DNA of 14,701 bases. Source: Candidatus Saccharimonadota bacterium (GTDB taxonomy: Bacteria; Patescibacteriota; Saccharimonadia; Saccharimonadales; JACDFO01). This document shows positions 6,852 through 13,689 of this stretch, piece by piece (the stretch's first letter is position 1; each line of letters begins with the position of its first letter). The notes under the pieces are model-generated. The model saw nothing but the letters and a program-made list of their open reading frames with translations, had not been told where the DNA came from and did no database searches. The position numbers and the translations under genes are program-made. The stretch is from contig JACDFO010000022.1 of assembly GCA_013815785.1 (NCBI GenBank), positions 1 to 14,701 of the forward strand. Direction: 5' to 3'.

Positions 6852-7069
6852 GATTTTTAACTTTACTAGCTTTTGTTGTATGGAATTGAACAGAGTCGTA
6901 CCTTAATGGTTGTTTAAATATCATTATACACTTGTAATTATCGAGTACCTACTTGAGCTCTGCGAGCATCATTTATGGAGTTTTTTGATGAAACCCCGCC
7001 TACAAAGAAATAAAATCTGACAACACCAATCCGAACCAGATGACAAGAATAAATGAGAGGTTCAGGCTC
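6852..7069 (-). other. Leader region of the SGNH hydrolase gene
   Basis: No gene supported. Long overlapping minus-strand frames (6938-7204 and 7000-7224) run through here from the tRNA-like repeat; they lack a plausible start signal and look like chance frames. The promoter box at 6923-6928 is the only signal seen. Confidence 0.4.
6923..6928 (-). promoter_or_regulatory. Possible -10 box of the SGNH hydrolase gene
   Basis: Minus strand perfect TATAAT, preceded by GTG. The -35 region 17 bases upstream (TAGGTA) is poor. It would give a leader of about 65 bases before ATG 6851, unlike the near-leaderless genes elsewhere in the window. Confidence 0.4.
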
Positions 7070-7207
7070 AAAAAAACGAATAGTCTCTTGGGTTGCGGAT
7101 GAGAGGACTTGGTCACGTTCCGCGACCCCAGAAAAACATCTTTGCAAACCAGTCTGCAAGAGTTTATTCCCGTCCAAACTGCCACTGGCAGTTCTCCCCT
7201 CCACGCC
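7070..7207 (-). other. Candidate structured RNA or decayed tRNA-derived element
   Basis: On the minus strand three hairpins follow each other: AACTGCC/GGCAGTT with a 3-base loop (7193-7177), TTGCA/TGCAA (7159-7142) and GGTCGCG/CGTGACC with a GAA loop (7127-7111). Then comes the tRNA-like segment and a run of seven T (7076-7070). The third stem has a G-U pair when read on minus but an A-C mismatch on plus, which favours minus-strand RNA. The ends match tRNA-Leu: 7096-7111 equals tRNA bases 7281-7296, and CCTCCACGCC at 7198-7207 equals 7299-7308, so 86 bases stand where the tRNA T-loop has two. It has no tRNA 5' half. RNA function is unproven. Confidence 0.3.
7095..7116 (-). repeat. tRNA-Leu 3'-end-like repeat, proximal copy
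   Basis: The 16 bases at 7096-7111 (CGGATGAGAGGACTTG on plus) are identical to 7281-7296 inside tRNA-Leu, covering the T-loop side, T-stem and acceptor stem, in direct orientation and 185 bases apart. The following GTCAC is not tRNA sequence but is shared with the distal copy at 5812-5838. This is the usual position and extent of an attachment core for integrases that target the TpsiC loop. Confidence 0.7.
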
Positions 7208-7238
7208 ATAGGGTTACGGTTCAACGACTTGATTCAAA

Positions 7239-7278
7239 CCAAACAAAAAGCCCATCAAATGATGAGCATTTTGTTTGG
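7239..7278 (-). terminator. Terminator of tRNA-Leu
   Basis: Minus strand CCAAACAAAATGCTCATC, a 4-base ATTT loop, then GATGGGCTTTTTGTTTGG. The 18 bp stem has one mismatch and one G-U pair, and its descending arm carries five T. The first three bases of the stem are the encoded CCA tail of the tRNA. Confidence 0.75.
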
Positions 7279-7359
7279 TACGGATGAGAGGACTTGAACC
7301 TCCACGCCTTGCGGCACTAGTTCCTAAAACTAGCGTGTCTACCATTCCACCACATCCGC
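7276..7359 (-). tRNA. tRNA-Leu (anticodon UAG, reads CUA)
   Basis: Class II tRNA. Acceptor GCGGATG pairs with CATCCGT (G1-U72 wobble). The D-arm has GTG/CAC around a loop containing GG. The anticodon stem CTAGT/ACTAG encloses loop TTTAGGA, giving UAG at 34-36. A variable arm GCC-GCAA-GGC follows, then T-arm GGAGG-TTCAAGT-CCTCT. Discriminator A73 is followed by an encoded CCA (7278-7276), as required for leucine tRNAs. No clear promoter was found upstream; TTGACG at about 7403-7398 lacks a matching -10. Confidence 0.96.
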
Positions 7360-7434
7360 TCGTCGGAACTTACGCAAAAGTCTCGTTTTGCCTAGTACGT
7401 CAAAAGCTTCGACCTGCTGCTATGTTCCTCCTCT

Positions 7435-7478
7435 CAAAACCCCAAACAATAACTAACGTTCCTTGGTTTGCGGTTTTG
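7435..7478 (-). terminator. Long hairpin after the pyrF-like gene
   Basis: Positions 7435-7447 and 7466-7478 pair over 13 positions with a single mismatch (7442/7471) around an 18-base loop. It begins 18 bases after the pyrF stop, and on the minus strand the descending arm ends GGGGTTTTG. No free U-tract follows, so it may be a terminator, an RNA 3'-end stabiliser or a processing signal before tRNA-Leu. Confidence 0.45.
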
Positions 7479-7496
7479 GTTGGGCTGCAGTGTATT

Positions 7497-8189
7497 CTAC
7501 CGTACTGTAGCGATATTTTCCAGTATGCGATCTAAGGCTTCTACTCTGTTTTTATGTCCTGTAACTGCTCTACCGACCGCTAAAAAGTCCGCACCTCTTT
7601 CTAATGCTTCCGCAGGAGTAGCTACAGCTGGTTGATCACATATGTCATCACCCGGCATTCTTATGCCTGTAGCGATTACTGTAAAATCCCCTAACTCTTT
7701 AACACGTGTTATGCCTGAGACGTTACACATAACTATATCTAACTTATTTCCCTCATCCAGATCATTATTTGCACTACGCATATTTCTTATTTCAATACTG
7801 CTTAAATCTGCATCACCAGAAGATAATGCCCCTACTACCCGAGATTTCGTTTGAGCCAGTCCAGCCGCAACTAACGCAGCGCTACCTGCGGAAGGGGCCA
7901 CGCTTACATATCTGTAACCAAGCTCAAAAGACTTACGAACCACATAATCCATCTGGTCAGGGTCTTCATGATATTTTGCATCCAGATAGGTTACTGTTCC
8001 TCGAGAGTGGAGTTTTCTCTGTAATCCATGCGCCATTTGATCCAGCAGAAAGCCTTGCCCCAATTTGACAGCATGAACTTTGTCCTTAAAATCTTCCGCC
8101 AGGAACCGCAGCTCTAAAAAATCACCATCAAAATCCACCGTCAAAAATAACTTCTCTTCCGGCCGGCCGGACTCTAAAAATTCAGTCAT
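7497..8189 (-). CDS. pyrF: Orotidine-5'-phosphate decarboxylase-like protein
   Basis: The 230-residue protein has the OMP decarboxylase barrel layout. Visible are VDFDGD near the first strand, Lys42 in VKLGQ, the catalytic-loop segment YLDAKYHEDP (Asp70, Lys72), and the phosphate and base-binding end GIRMPGDDICDQ (175-186) and FLAVGRAVT (202-210) matching the family GIRP...DQ...VGR-x-[IV]T. OMP decarboxylase makes UMP from OMP. The family motif D-x-K-x-x-D reads D-A-K-Y-H-E-D, so the second catalytic Asp is Glu unless one residue is inserted. No other pyrimidine gene is in the window. A promoter overlaps the rsmD stop and puts +1 one base before the ATG; no Shine-Dalgarno is seen. Confidence 0.85.
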   Translation of the reverse strand: MTEFLESGRPEEKLFLTVDFDGDFLELRFLAEDFKDKVHAVKLGQGFLLDQMAHGLQRKLHSRGTVTYLDAKYHEDPDQMDYVVRKSFELGYRYVSVAPSAGSAALVAAGLAQTKSRVVGALSSGDADLSSIEIRNMRSANNDLDEGNKLDIVMCNVSGITRVKELGDFTVIATGIRMPGDDICDQPAVATPAEALERGADFLAVGRAVTGHKNRVEALDRILENIATVR

Positions 8190-8196
8190 CGACTAC

Positions 8197-8224
8197 ATTA
8201 TACTATGCGGCGATAAACTGACAG
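8197..8224 (-). promoter_or_regulatory. Promoter of the pyrF-like gene (near-leaderless)
   Basis: Minus strand CTGTCA (8224-8219), 16 bases, perfect TATAAT (8202-8197). Predicted +1 is 8190, one base before the ATG. The -10 box contains the rsmD stop codon TAA. Confidence 0.6.
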
Positions 8225-8734
8225 GTTAGCATCTCCATAACTTTTTTCGCTGACTGACTCATATGTGTCTGTGTCTAGCTTAAAATCATTGCCCGGTGGC
8301 AGCGAGTAGATGATTAACCCGCCCGGTTTGGCGTGTGACGCAAGTTTGTGAAGCAATGTGTATGCCACGGCATCGTATGGGGGATCGCACAGGACGACAT
8401 CGAACTGCACGTCCTTATGATTACGTGACCAAGCTTTGACGTCTTTACGGATCGGGTCGACTACATCTGTAATTCCAAGCGTTTCGAAGTTAATGATAAT
8501 CGTTTTGAACGATTCGATATTCAGCTCCACAGCAGTAACATGCCCCGCACCACGACTGACAGCCTCGATAGCAAGGGCTCCGGTGCCAGAGAATGCATCG
8601 AAAAAACTCAATCCTTTTATATCGCCTAACATATTAAAGATGGCACCACGGATTTTTTCACTCATAGGATGAGTTTTGTGACCGTGTGGACTTTCAAAAA
8701 AACGACCACCGAGATTACCGCTGATTACTCGCAT
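8198..8734 (-). CDS. rsmD: 16S rRNA (guanine-966-N2)-methyltransferase RsmD
   Basis: RsmD methylates G966 of 16S rRNA in the small subunit. The 178-residue product has the family order: RVISGNLGGR at the start, HPMSEKIRGAIFNML (22-36, matching RPT-x-x-RVREALFN), the SAM-binding motif FDAFSGTGALAIEAVSRGA (45-63), AVELN for the acidic SAM contact and the catalytic DPPYD (116-120). The ATG follows the TAA of the preceding gene with no bases between (TAAATG), so translation is coupled and no separate promoter is needed. Confidence 0.95.
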   Translation of the reverse strand: MRVISGNLGGRFFESPHGHKTHPMSEKIRGAIFNMLGDIKGLSFFDAFSGTGALAIEAVSRGAGHVTAVELNIESFKTIIINFETLGITDVVDPIRKDVKAWSRNHKDVQFDVVLCDPPYDAVAYTLLHKLASHAKPGGLIIYSLPPGNDFKLDTDTYESVSEKSYGDANLSVYRRIV

Positions 8735-9553
8735 TTACTTTTCTGCAAGTCCGGCATCGCATAAAGCGGCATACCAGGTTAATGATACGGTTTGTACTAT
8801 CAAAGGACCTAGTTTGTGACGGATATCGTATGCTAACTTCGGTGTCCAGCCTTTCTGATGGTAACGTTCGTACATATTCATAACAGCAATTTCACGGGCC
8901 GTGCGCTTGAACCACTCTACCGGGCCGATTTTACGCATCTGTTTGGTGTCGGTGCTTTTAGGCACCGCTTCGCTGAAGGTAAGCGGCATTATCAGTGTCG
9001 CGACGCCCATTTCAAACAGTCCATGTGTCGTAAATAAGCCTTTTGGGCCCCACATTTTCCAATTGTTTTTCACTTTTTCACGTCGCGTGTCGCCGTGCAT
9101 GACTAGTTTTTCTTTGATCGTCGTACGCGATTCAATGCCCTCGCCGCCACGAAGTTCAACGAGCTTTTCTTCGTATGGATAATGGTGTGCCGGCGTTAAT
9201 CCATCCACCAAAGCATGTGCTAACCAAGCTGCTTCAAAGGCGACGCGCTCTTTATTGCCGGCTTTTAATTCTTTTACGAGTAGTTTGTAATGATTATCAA
9301 TCAAATCTGGAAGCTGCGAATCATCGTCATCGAAGGGACTGTAATAGTGCCACAGTTCGTCTTTGGCGGGACTTTTACGTTTAATTGCATCTGGTCCATT
9401 CTTGCCTTCAAAATGCAAGATACGCTTAGCATCTGGAAAAATCGTGTCGTCCTCCAGTAATTTACCAAGATGCTTCCGTGCTACCCGGTCGATTTTTTGA
9501 TGAGCACCAAGCACGCGGCCAGAATATTTAGTAAGGGTTGTTCCTGCATACAT
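8735..9553 (-). CDS. Zinc phospholipase C/S1-P1 nuclease-like protein
   Basis: The 272-residue protein carries a spread of potential zinc ligands: His18 in GAHQKID, His47 in LHFEG, His69 in WHYYSP, His88, and AHALVDGLTPAHH with His113, Asp117 and His123. The H-x3-D-x5-H pattern followed by aromatic residues is that of zinc-dependent phospholipase C and S1/P1 nuclease. Those enzymes are usually secreted; no signal peptide is visible here, so this may be a cytoplasmic relative with another role. The assignment is by pattern only. It begins four bases after the recG stop and is immediately followed by rsmD, so it belongs to that operon. Confidence 0.8.
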   Translation of the reverse strand: MYAGTTLTKYSGRVLGAHQKIDRVARKHLGKLLEDDTIFPDAKRILHFEGKNGPDAIKRKSPAKDELWHYYSPFDDDDSQLPDLIDNHYKLLVKELKAGNKERVAFEAAWLAHALVDGLTPAHHYPYEEKLVELRGGEGIESRTTIKEKLVMHGDTRREKVKNNWKMWGPKGLFTTHGLFEMGVATLIMPLTFSEAVPKSTDTKQMRKIGPVEWFKRTAREIAVMNMYERYHQKGWTPKLAYDIRHKLGPLIVQTVSLTWYAALCDAGLAEK

Positions 9554-9557
9554 ATGA

Positions 9558-11594
9558 TTAGTTCAAATTCGTTACTGCGCGCAATCTTTGCACGCGTTTA
9601 TATAATTGCTTATAGTTTAGCAGTTTTTCTTCTTTATCTATAAAGTCCTGAGCGGTCTTACGAGCTTGTGCGATTAGTTTTACATCTGTCAGTTTAGCTA
9701 TTCTTAAATCTAACTGACCATGTTGCATCGTACCGTATATTGCACCGGGACCGCGGATTTCTAAATCAATTTCGGCCAGCTTGAAGCCGTCACTGGAGCT
9801 TTCTAGGGCCCGAAGGCGACGGCTGGGCTCTGACGAATCACCGAGCATCAAATATGCATAGCCCTGCTGGTCGCTGCGACCAACGCGCCCACGGAGCTGA
9901 TGAATTTGAGCCAGCCCAAACCTTTCAGCGTTTTCAACCAACATTACGGTTGCGTTGGGCACATTTACTCCGACTTCAATGACAGTAGTGGAAACTAAGA
10001 TATTCAGCTCGTGTCGCATAAACTGCTGCATAACTGCATCTTTTTCGTCTGGTTTCATTTTTCCGTGAAGTAAGCCAACTCGCCACTTTTTGAACACTTT
10101 TTTACTTAAATCTTCATATACTTCCTCGGCAGAGCGAACCGGTAAAAATTCTGAATCACTGATAAGCGGTGTTACTACAAACATTTGTCGCCCACCAGCT
10201 AGCTCTGTCTCGATTTTTTCATACAGCTGCTTACGTGAATTTGGCGAAGCAATCTTAGTAATGATCGACTTTCGCCCCTCGGGCTTAGTATCAATAACAG
10301 AAATATCCATCTCGCCATACAAAGTTAGTGCAAGACTGCGCGGTATTGGAGTGGCAGTCATATTGAGTACATGGACGGCATGGCCAGCTTTAGTTAACAG
10401 TTTTTTACGCTCTTCGACGCCAAAACGATGCTGTTCGTCGACAATAATCAGCCCGAGCTTGTGCATATCCACTTTTTCGGCAATCAAGGCATGCGTACCG
10501 ACGATAAATTTGATTTCACCGGTTTTAATTTTGGCTTGAGCTTCTTTTTTTTGAGCCGGTTTCAAGCCTCCAATCAGCAAACTAACGCTGTTTTGCATAT
10601 TCACCGGGGTAAGCAAATCATAAATAGTTTCGGCGTGCTGACGTGCTAAAAGTTCGGTTGGTGCCATCAGTGCCACCTGGAAGCCTTGTTTGATAGCCAT
10701 CAGCGCAGCCATCGTAGCCACAACAGTTTTTCCCGAGCCTACATCCCCCTCTACGAGCCTGTTCATAGGCTGTGTTTTCTCTAGGTCCTGGTAAATCTGC
10801 CACACGGTTTTACGCTGTGCATCCGTCAAAGTGAATGGTAGGGCTGCTACGAAATCTTTCGCAAGCTTTTCTGTGAACGGAATAGCGATGGTCTGTTCTT
10901 GCATAAGCTCGTGCTTATTCATCAGGGCTGCGAGCGTAAGGCCAAACACTTCTTCAAATCCCAGGCGTCGCTTTGCTTCCTCTAATGATTCTGGTGAACT
11001 GGGAAAGTGCATTTCTGCCACAGCTTGAGACCTTGAAATCAGCTTGTGCTCGCTAATAATCCATTTGGGCAGCGTTTCCTCAGAAGCCACGATTAGCTGC
11101 ATAGCTTCACGAAGAACCTTTCTAATCTGAGCTGATTTCAGTCCTTTTGTTTCGCGGTAGATAGGCACAATCCTGGCCGTATTAATTGGGAAGCTACTGG
11201 CCATCTCGGCTGACGGATTCATAATACTGAGGCGTTGGTGACTTAGCTGAAAATCACCGGATATATAATATTCGGTATCAGCCTTAAGGGCATTGGCGCG
11301 GTAAGGCTGATTAAACCAAATTAGTCGCACGCTGCCAGTATCGTCACTCACTACTGCCTCGGTCAAGTGCATCCCACGGCGGACGTAGCGTCCTTTTGCC
11401 TGTTTAATAACTGCTTTGATTGTTACTACACCAGGTTTAATCCGATTGATAGGCAAAATAAGTGAATAATCATCGTAGCGCCTCGGAAAATACTCAATAA
11501 GATCATGGACAGACGCAAGCCCGATAATGGCAAATTTCTTGGCCATTTCCGCACCTACACCTTTAACATCTGTCAGTGGACTATCAAACGTCAT
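9558..11594 (-). CDS. recG: ATP-dependent DNA helicase RecG
   Basis: RecG is a double-stranded DNA translocase that remodels stalled replication forks and Holliday junctions. The 678-residue protein has the full set: N-terminal region (SPLTDVKGVGAEMAKKF), wedge OB-fold at about 55-150, Walker A GDVGSGKT (283-290), DEQH box (386-389), TATPIPR (413-419), and the C-terminal helicase half with VSTTVIEVGVNVPNATVMLV and QIHQLRGRVGRS. Its length is normal. No Shine-Dalgarno precedes ATG 11594; a TATACT box stands eight bases away. The upstream methyltransferase ends 17 bases before it and the next gene starts four bases after it. Confidence 0.97.
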   Translation of the reverse strand: MTFDSPLTDVKGVGAEMAKKFAIIGLASVHDLIEYFPRRYDDYSLILPINRIKPGVVTIKAVIKQAKGRYVRRGMHLTEAVVSDDTGSVRLIWFNQPYRANALKADTEYYISGDFQLSHQRLSIMNPSAEMASSFPINTARIVPIYRETKGLKSAQIRKVLREAMQLIVASEETLPKWIISEHKLISRSQAVAEMHFPSSPESLEEAKRRLGFEEVFGLTLAALMNKHELMQEQTIAIPFTEKLAKDFVAALPFTLTDAQRKTVWQIYQDLEKTQPMNRLVEGDVGSGKTVVATMAALMAIKQGFQVALMAPTELLARQHAETIYDLLTPVNMQNSVSLLIGGLKPAQKKEAQAKIKTGEIKFIVGTHALIAEKVDMHKLGLIIVDEQHRFGVEERKKLLTKAGHAVHVLNMTATPIPRSLALTLYGEMDISVIDTKPEGRKSIITKIASPNSRKQLYEKIETELAGGRQMFVVTPLISDSEFLPVRSAEEVYEDLSKKVFKKWRVGLLHGKMKPDEKDAVMQQFMRHELNILVSTTVIEVGVNVPNATVMLVENAERFGLAQIHQLRGRVGRSDQQGYAYLMLGDSSEPSRRLRALESSSDGFKLAEIDLEIRGPGAIYGTMQHGQLDLRIAKLTDVKLIAQARKTAQDFIDKEEKLLNYKQLYKRVQRLRAVTNLN

Positions 11595-11602
11595 CTGACA
11601 CC

Positions 11603-11608
11603 AGTATA
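11603..11608 (-). promoter_or_regulatory. Possible -10 box of recG
   Basis: Minus strand TATACT; predicted +1 at 11596, two bases before the ATG. No good -35 and no TGn extension, so read-through from the methyltransferase gene is equally possible. Confidence 0.3.
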
Positions 11609-11611
11609 ACG

Positions 11612-12385
11612 CTAGCTAGCTTTTTTAATGAGAAAGAATACGCTAGGACCAAAGTAGGTTTTGGCCAGGGCAGGTTGCATGACACGTTCAGCAGCCAACA
11701 TGGCGCTACGCGGAAGTAATTTTTTGAGAGCCGGACTACGCAAATTTGAAACAGACAAAGACTTTTCTACTTTAAGTCCAGCGTGAGCCAACTGCTTTTG
11801 GACTGTTTTCGGGTTATGATTTACAAAAGGAATTTCTTCTTCTCGTTTGTTTTTCTCAGAGCGAATATCTACTGGGTCGGTTGGCAGTCGCTGGCCTTTG
11901 AGGAAGTGCTTAACACGGTTCCGGCCATGAGCGTAATTTGCGACTTCTAGGATTAAGTAGCCATCTTTGCTCAGCACACGAGCTAATTCCCTAAATTCGG
12001 GGGCTGGGTCCGGCAAATGATGCATAACACGTATCATGGTTATCAAATCGAGTTCACCGGCTTTAAATTTTAAATCATCAGCCTGAGTCAAGACCATATC
12101 GATATCTGCCTCGTCTTTTAAAAATTCTTTGCCTATGTCCAGTTGCTGCCTGGAAGGTTCGGCCAGTGTTACTTTGTCTGCAAATTCTTTAAGAAAAACA
12201 CACAGGCGACCGTAACCACCTCCAATATCAGCTGCATGTTTGAATCGTTTACCCTTTAAAAGGCGGCTAATTGCAATCTGCTCGGCAGCGTTTTCATAAT
12301 CACGACCATCCCAATAACGTAAGTAATTATGTGATGGATCATTGTATTGGTCGGCCTTCTTTTTGATTGAGGTAGGATTTTTCAT
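11612..12385 (-). CDS. Class I SAM-dependent methyltransferase, substrate unknown
   Basis: The 257-residue product has a Rossmann-type methyltransferase core of the Methyltransf_11/25 sort: motif I ADIGGGYGR (52-60), acidic ribose contact Glu76 in TLAEPS, LDLITMIRVMHHLPDP (112-127) as motif II, and GYLILEVANY as motif III. An N-terminal DPSHNYLRYWDGRDYE segment and a basic C-terminal region lie outside the core. The substrate cannot be read from the sequence. An extended -10 box ends eight bases before the ATG at 12385 and no Shine-Dalgarno is present. It lies between tyrS and recG on the same strand, with 22 bases after tyrS. Confidence 0.9.
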   Translation of the reverse strand: MKNPTSIKKKADQYNDPSHNYLRYWDGRDYENAAEQIAISRLLKGKRFKHAADIGGGYGRLCVFLKEFADKVTLAEPSRQQLDIGKEFLKDEADIDMVLTQADDLKFKAGELDLITMIRVMHHLPDPAPEFRELARVLSKDGYLILEVANYAHGRNRVKHFLKGQRLPTDPVDIRSEKNKREEEIPFVNHNPKTVQKQLAHAGLKVEKSLSVSNLRSPALKKLLPRSAMLAAERVMQPALAKTYFGPSVFFLIKKAS

Positions 12386-12393
12386 ATTTGGTT

Positions 12394-12402
12394 AGTATAT
12401 CA
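12394..12402 (-). promoter_or_regulatory. Extended -10 promoter of the methyltransferase gene
   Basis: Minus strand TGA-TATACT. The TGn extension compensates for a weak -35. Predicted +1 is 12387, two bases before the ATG. Confidence 0.5.
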
Positions 12403-12407
12403 GACGC

Positions 12408-13634
12408 TTATTTTTCTATCAGTGCGAAGCTATTTTTGCCACGCTTGACCAGGTTTGCGCCTGGTTTAAGTAAAATCTCTTGGTCGAGCGATATTTTTTT
12501 GCCATTGATCGAAATTGCACCTGATGCGTGAAAAGTTCTGGCTTCAGATTTCGAAACTGACAATTCTGCATCAACAAGCAGCTGATACAAATCAGCGCTC
12601 GCTTTTACTGTACGTAGTTCGCCGCGCAAAACGTCAATTTCTTCTTTTTTTAAGCTTTGAAACTCATTCTGACCGAATAACACATCATTTGCATTTACAA
12701 CTGCGTCAACCTTAGCTTGGCCATGAACAAGCTTGGTTACTTCATAGGCTAGTTTTTTTTGGGCCAGACGGTTTCGACGGTCGTTATCGAACTCAATCAT
12801 GATTTTTTCTAGCTCCGGTTTGGATAATAATGTGTAGATTTTTAGGTAATCTTCTACACCAGCATCATCTAAATTCAACCAGAACTGATAAAACTTGAAA
12901 GCACTAGTCAGTTTTTCGTCTAACCAAACCGCACCATCTTCAGATTTACCAAACTTAACACCGGTTGCTTTATTAATTATCAGAGGCGTTGACCATACAT
13001 GCGCTTCTCTGCCACTCAGGCGGCGAACAAGATCAACCCCAGCTATACTATTTCCCCACTGGTCAGAACCACAAACTTGTAACGTGACACCATGCTCTTT
13101 ATTAAGATGTACAAAGTCGTAACCTTGGATTAATGCATAGCTAAATTCTGCATAGCTAATGCCGGAGCCGTCTTGGGCTAGGCGAGTTTGTACGAAATCA
13201 CGGCTCAACATCTGGCGCATTGGCACGTGCTTGCCAACCTCACGCAAGAATTGCAAATAACCCATATCCTTAAACCAATCGTAATTATCGACAAGTTCGA
13301 AATTCTGACCATCGAAAATTTGTTTATATTGGTTGGCTATTGCCTCCTTGTTAGTCTTGATAGACTCCGGCGTCTGAAGAGTTCGTTCATCTGCTTTACC
13401 ATCAGGATCGCCAATCATACCGGTAGCGCCACCCACGAGCAACACTGCTTTGTGGCCATGGCTTATAAAATGTCGAACCATCATGGCGGCCGCCAAATTA
13501 CCAATAGTCATAGACGAAGCAGTAGGGTCAACACCCCAGTAAAATGTAATAGTATTACCATCAAGCTCAGTAATATCTTTATATGTTGTCTGGTTTACAA
13601 AGCCGCGCCATTGCAGTTCTTCTGATAATGTCAT
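12408..13634 (-). CDS. tyrS: Tyrosyl-tRNA synthetase
   Basis: Class I synthetase that charges tRNA-Tyr. The 408-residue protein follows the bacterial enzyme closely: LSEELQWRGFVNQTT at the start, GVDPTASS, LVGGATGMIGDP, QGYDFVHL, CGSDQWGNS, KMSKS as KFGKS (227-231) and a C-terminal S4 RNA-binding domain. The HIGH motif reads TIGN (43-46), with both His replaced. ATG 13634 is chosen over ATG 13640 because it aligns with the start of the known Bacillus enzyme (MDLLAELQWRGL) and because the predicted transcription start lies at 13637. There is no Shine-Dalgarno. Confidence 0.97.
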   Translation of the reverse strand: MTLSEELQWRGFVNQTTYKDITELDGNTITFYWGVDPTASSMTIGNLAAAMMVRHFISHGHKAVLLVGGATGMIGDPDGKADERTLQTPESIKTNKEAIANQYKQIFDGQNFELVDNYDWFKDMGYLQFLREVGKHVPMRQMLSRDFVQTRLAQDGSGISYAEFSYALIQGYDFVHLNKEHGVTLQVCGSDQWGNSIAGVDLVRRLSGREAHVWSTPLIINKATGVKFGKSEDGAVWLDEKLTSAFKFYQFWLNLDDAGVEDYLKIYTLLSKPELEKIMIEFDNDRRNRLAQKKLAYEVTKLVHGQAKVDAVVNANDVLFGQNEFQSLKKEEIDVLRGELRTVKASADLYQLLVDAELSVSKSEARTFHASGAISINGKKISLDQEILLKPGANLVKRGKNSFALIEK

Positions 13635-13643
13635 ACTCATATT

Positions 13644-13672
13644 ATTAAAGAGTATATCTCAACTTCGGTCAA
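13644..13672 (-). promoter_or_regulatory. Promoter of tyrS (near-leaderless)
   Basis: Minus strand TTGACC (13672-13667), 17 bases, TTTAAT (13649-13644). Predicted +1 at 13637 gives a 3-base leader before ATG 13634. TATACT at 13655-13650 is an alternative -10 with a poor -35. Confidence 0.6.
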
Positions 13673-13689
13673 AGTGTTAGAGTTTTACC

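Noticed and set aside
6938..7224. Two overlapping minus-strand frames of 74 and 88 codons, one with a hydrophobic C-terminus
   Set aside because: They overlap each other in different frames, pass through the tRNA-like repeat and hairpins, and have no ribosome binding site.
7275..7535. Open frame on plus starting MVRMRGLEPPRL
   Set aside because: It is the antisense translation of tRNA-Leu, a familiar false gene call; no start signal.
11611..11630. GCTAGCTAGC followed by six T between the methyltransferase and recG
   Set aside because: The palindrome has no loop and the T-run is on the plus strand, where no gene ends.
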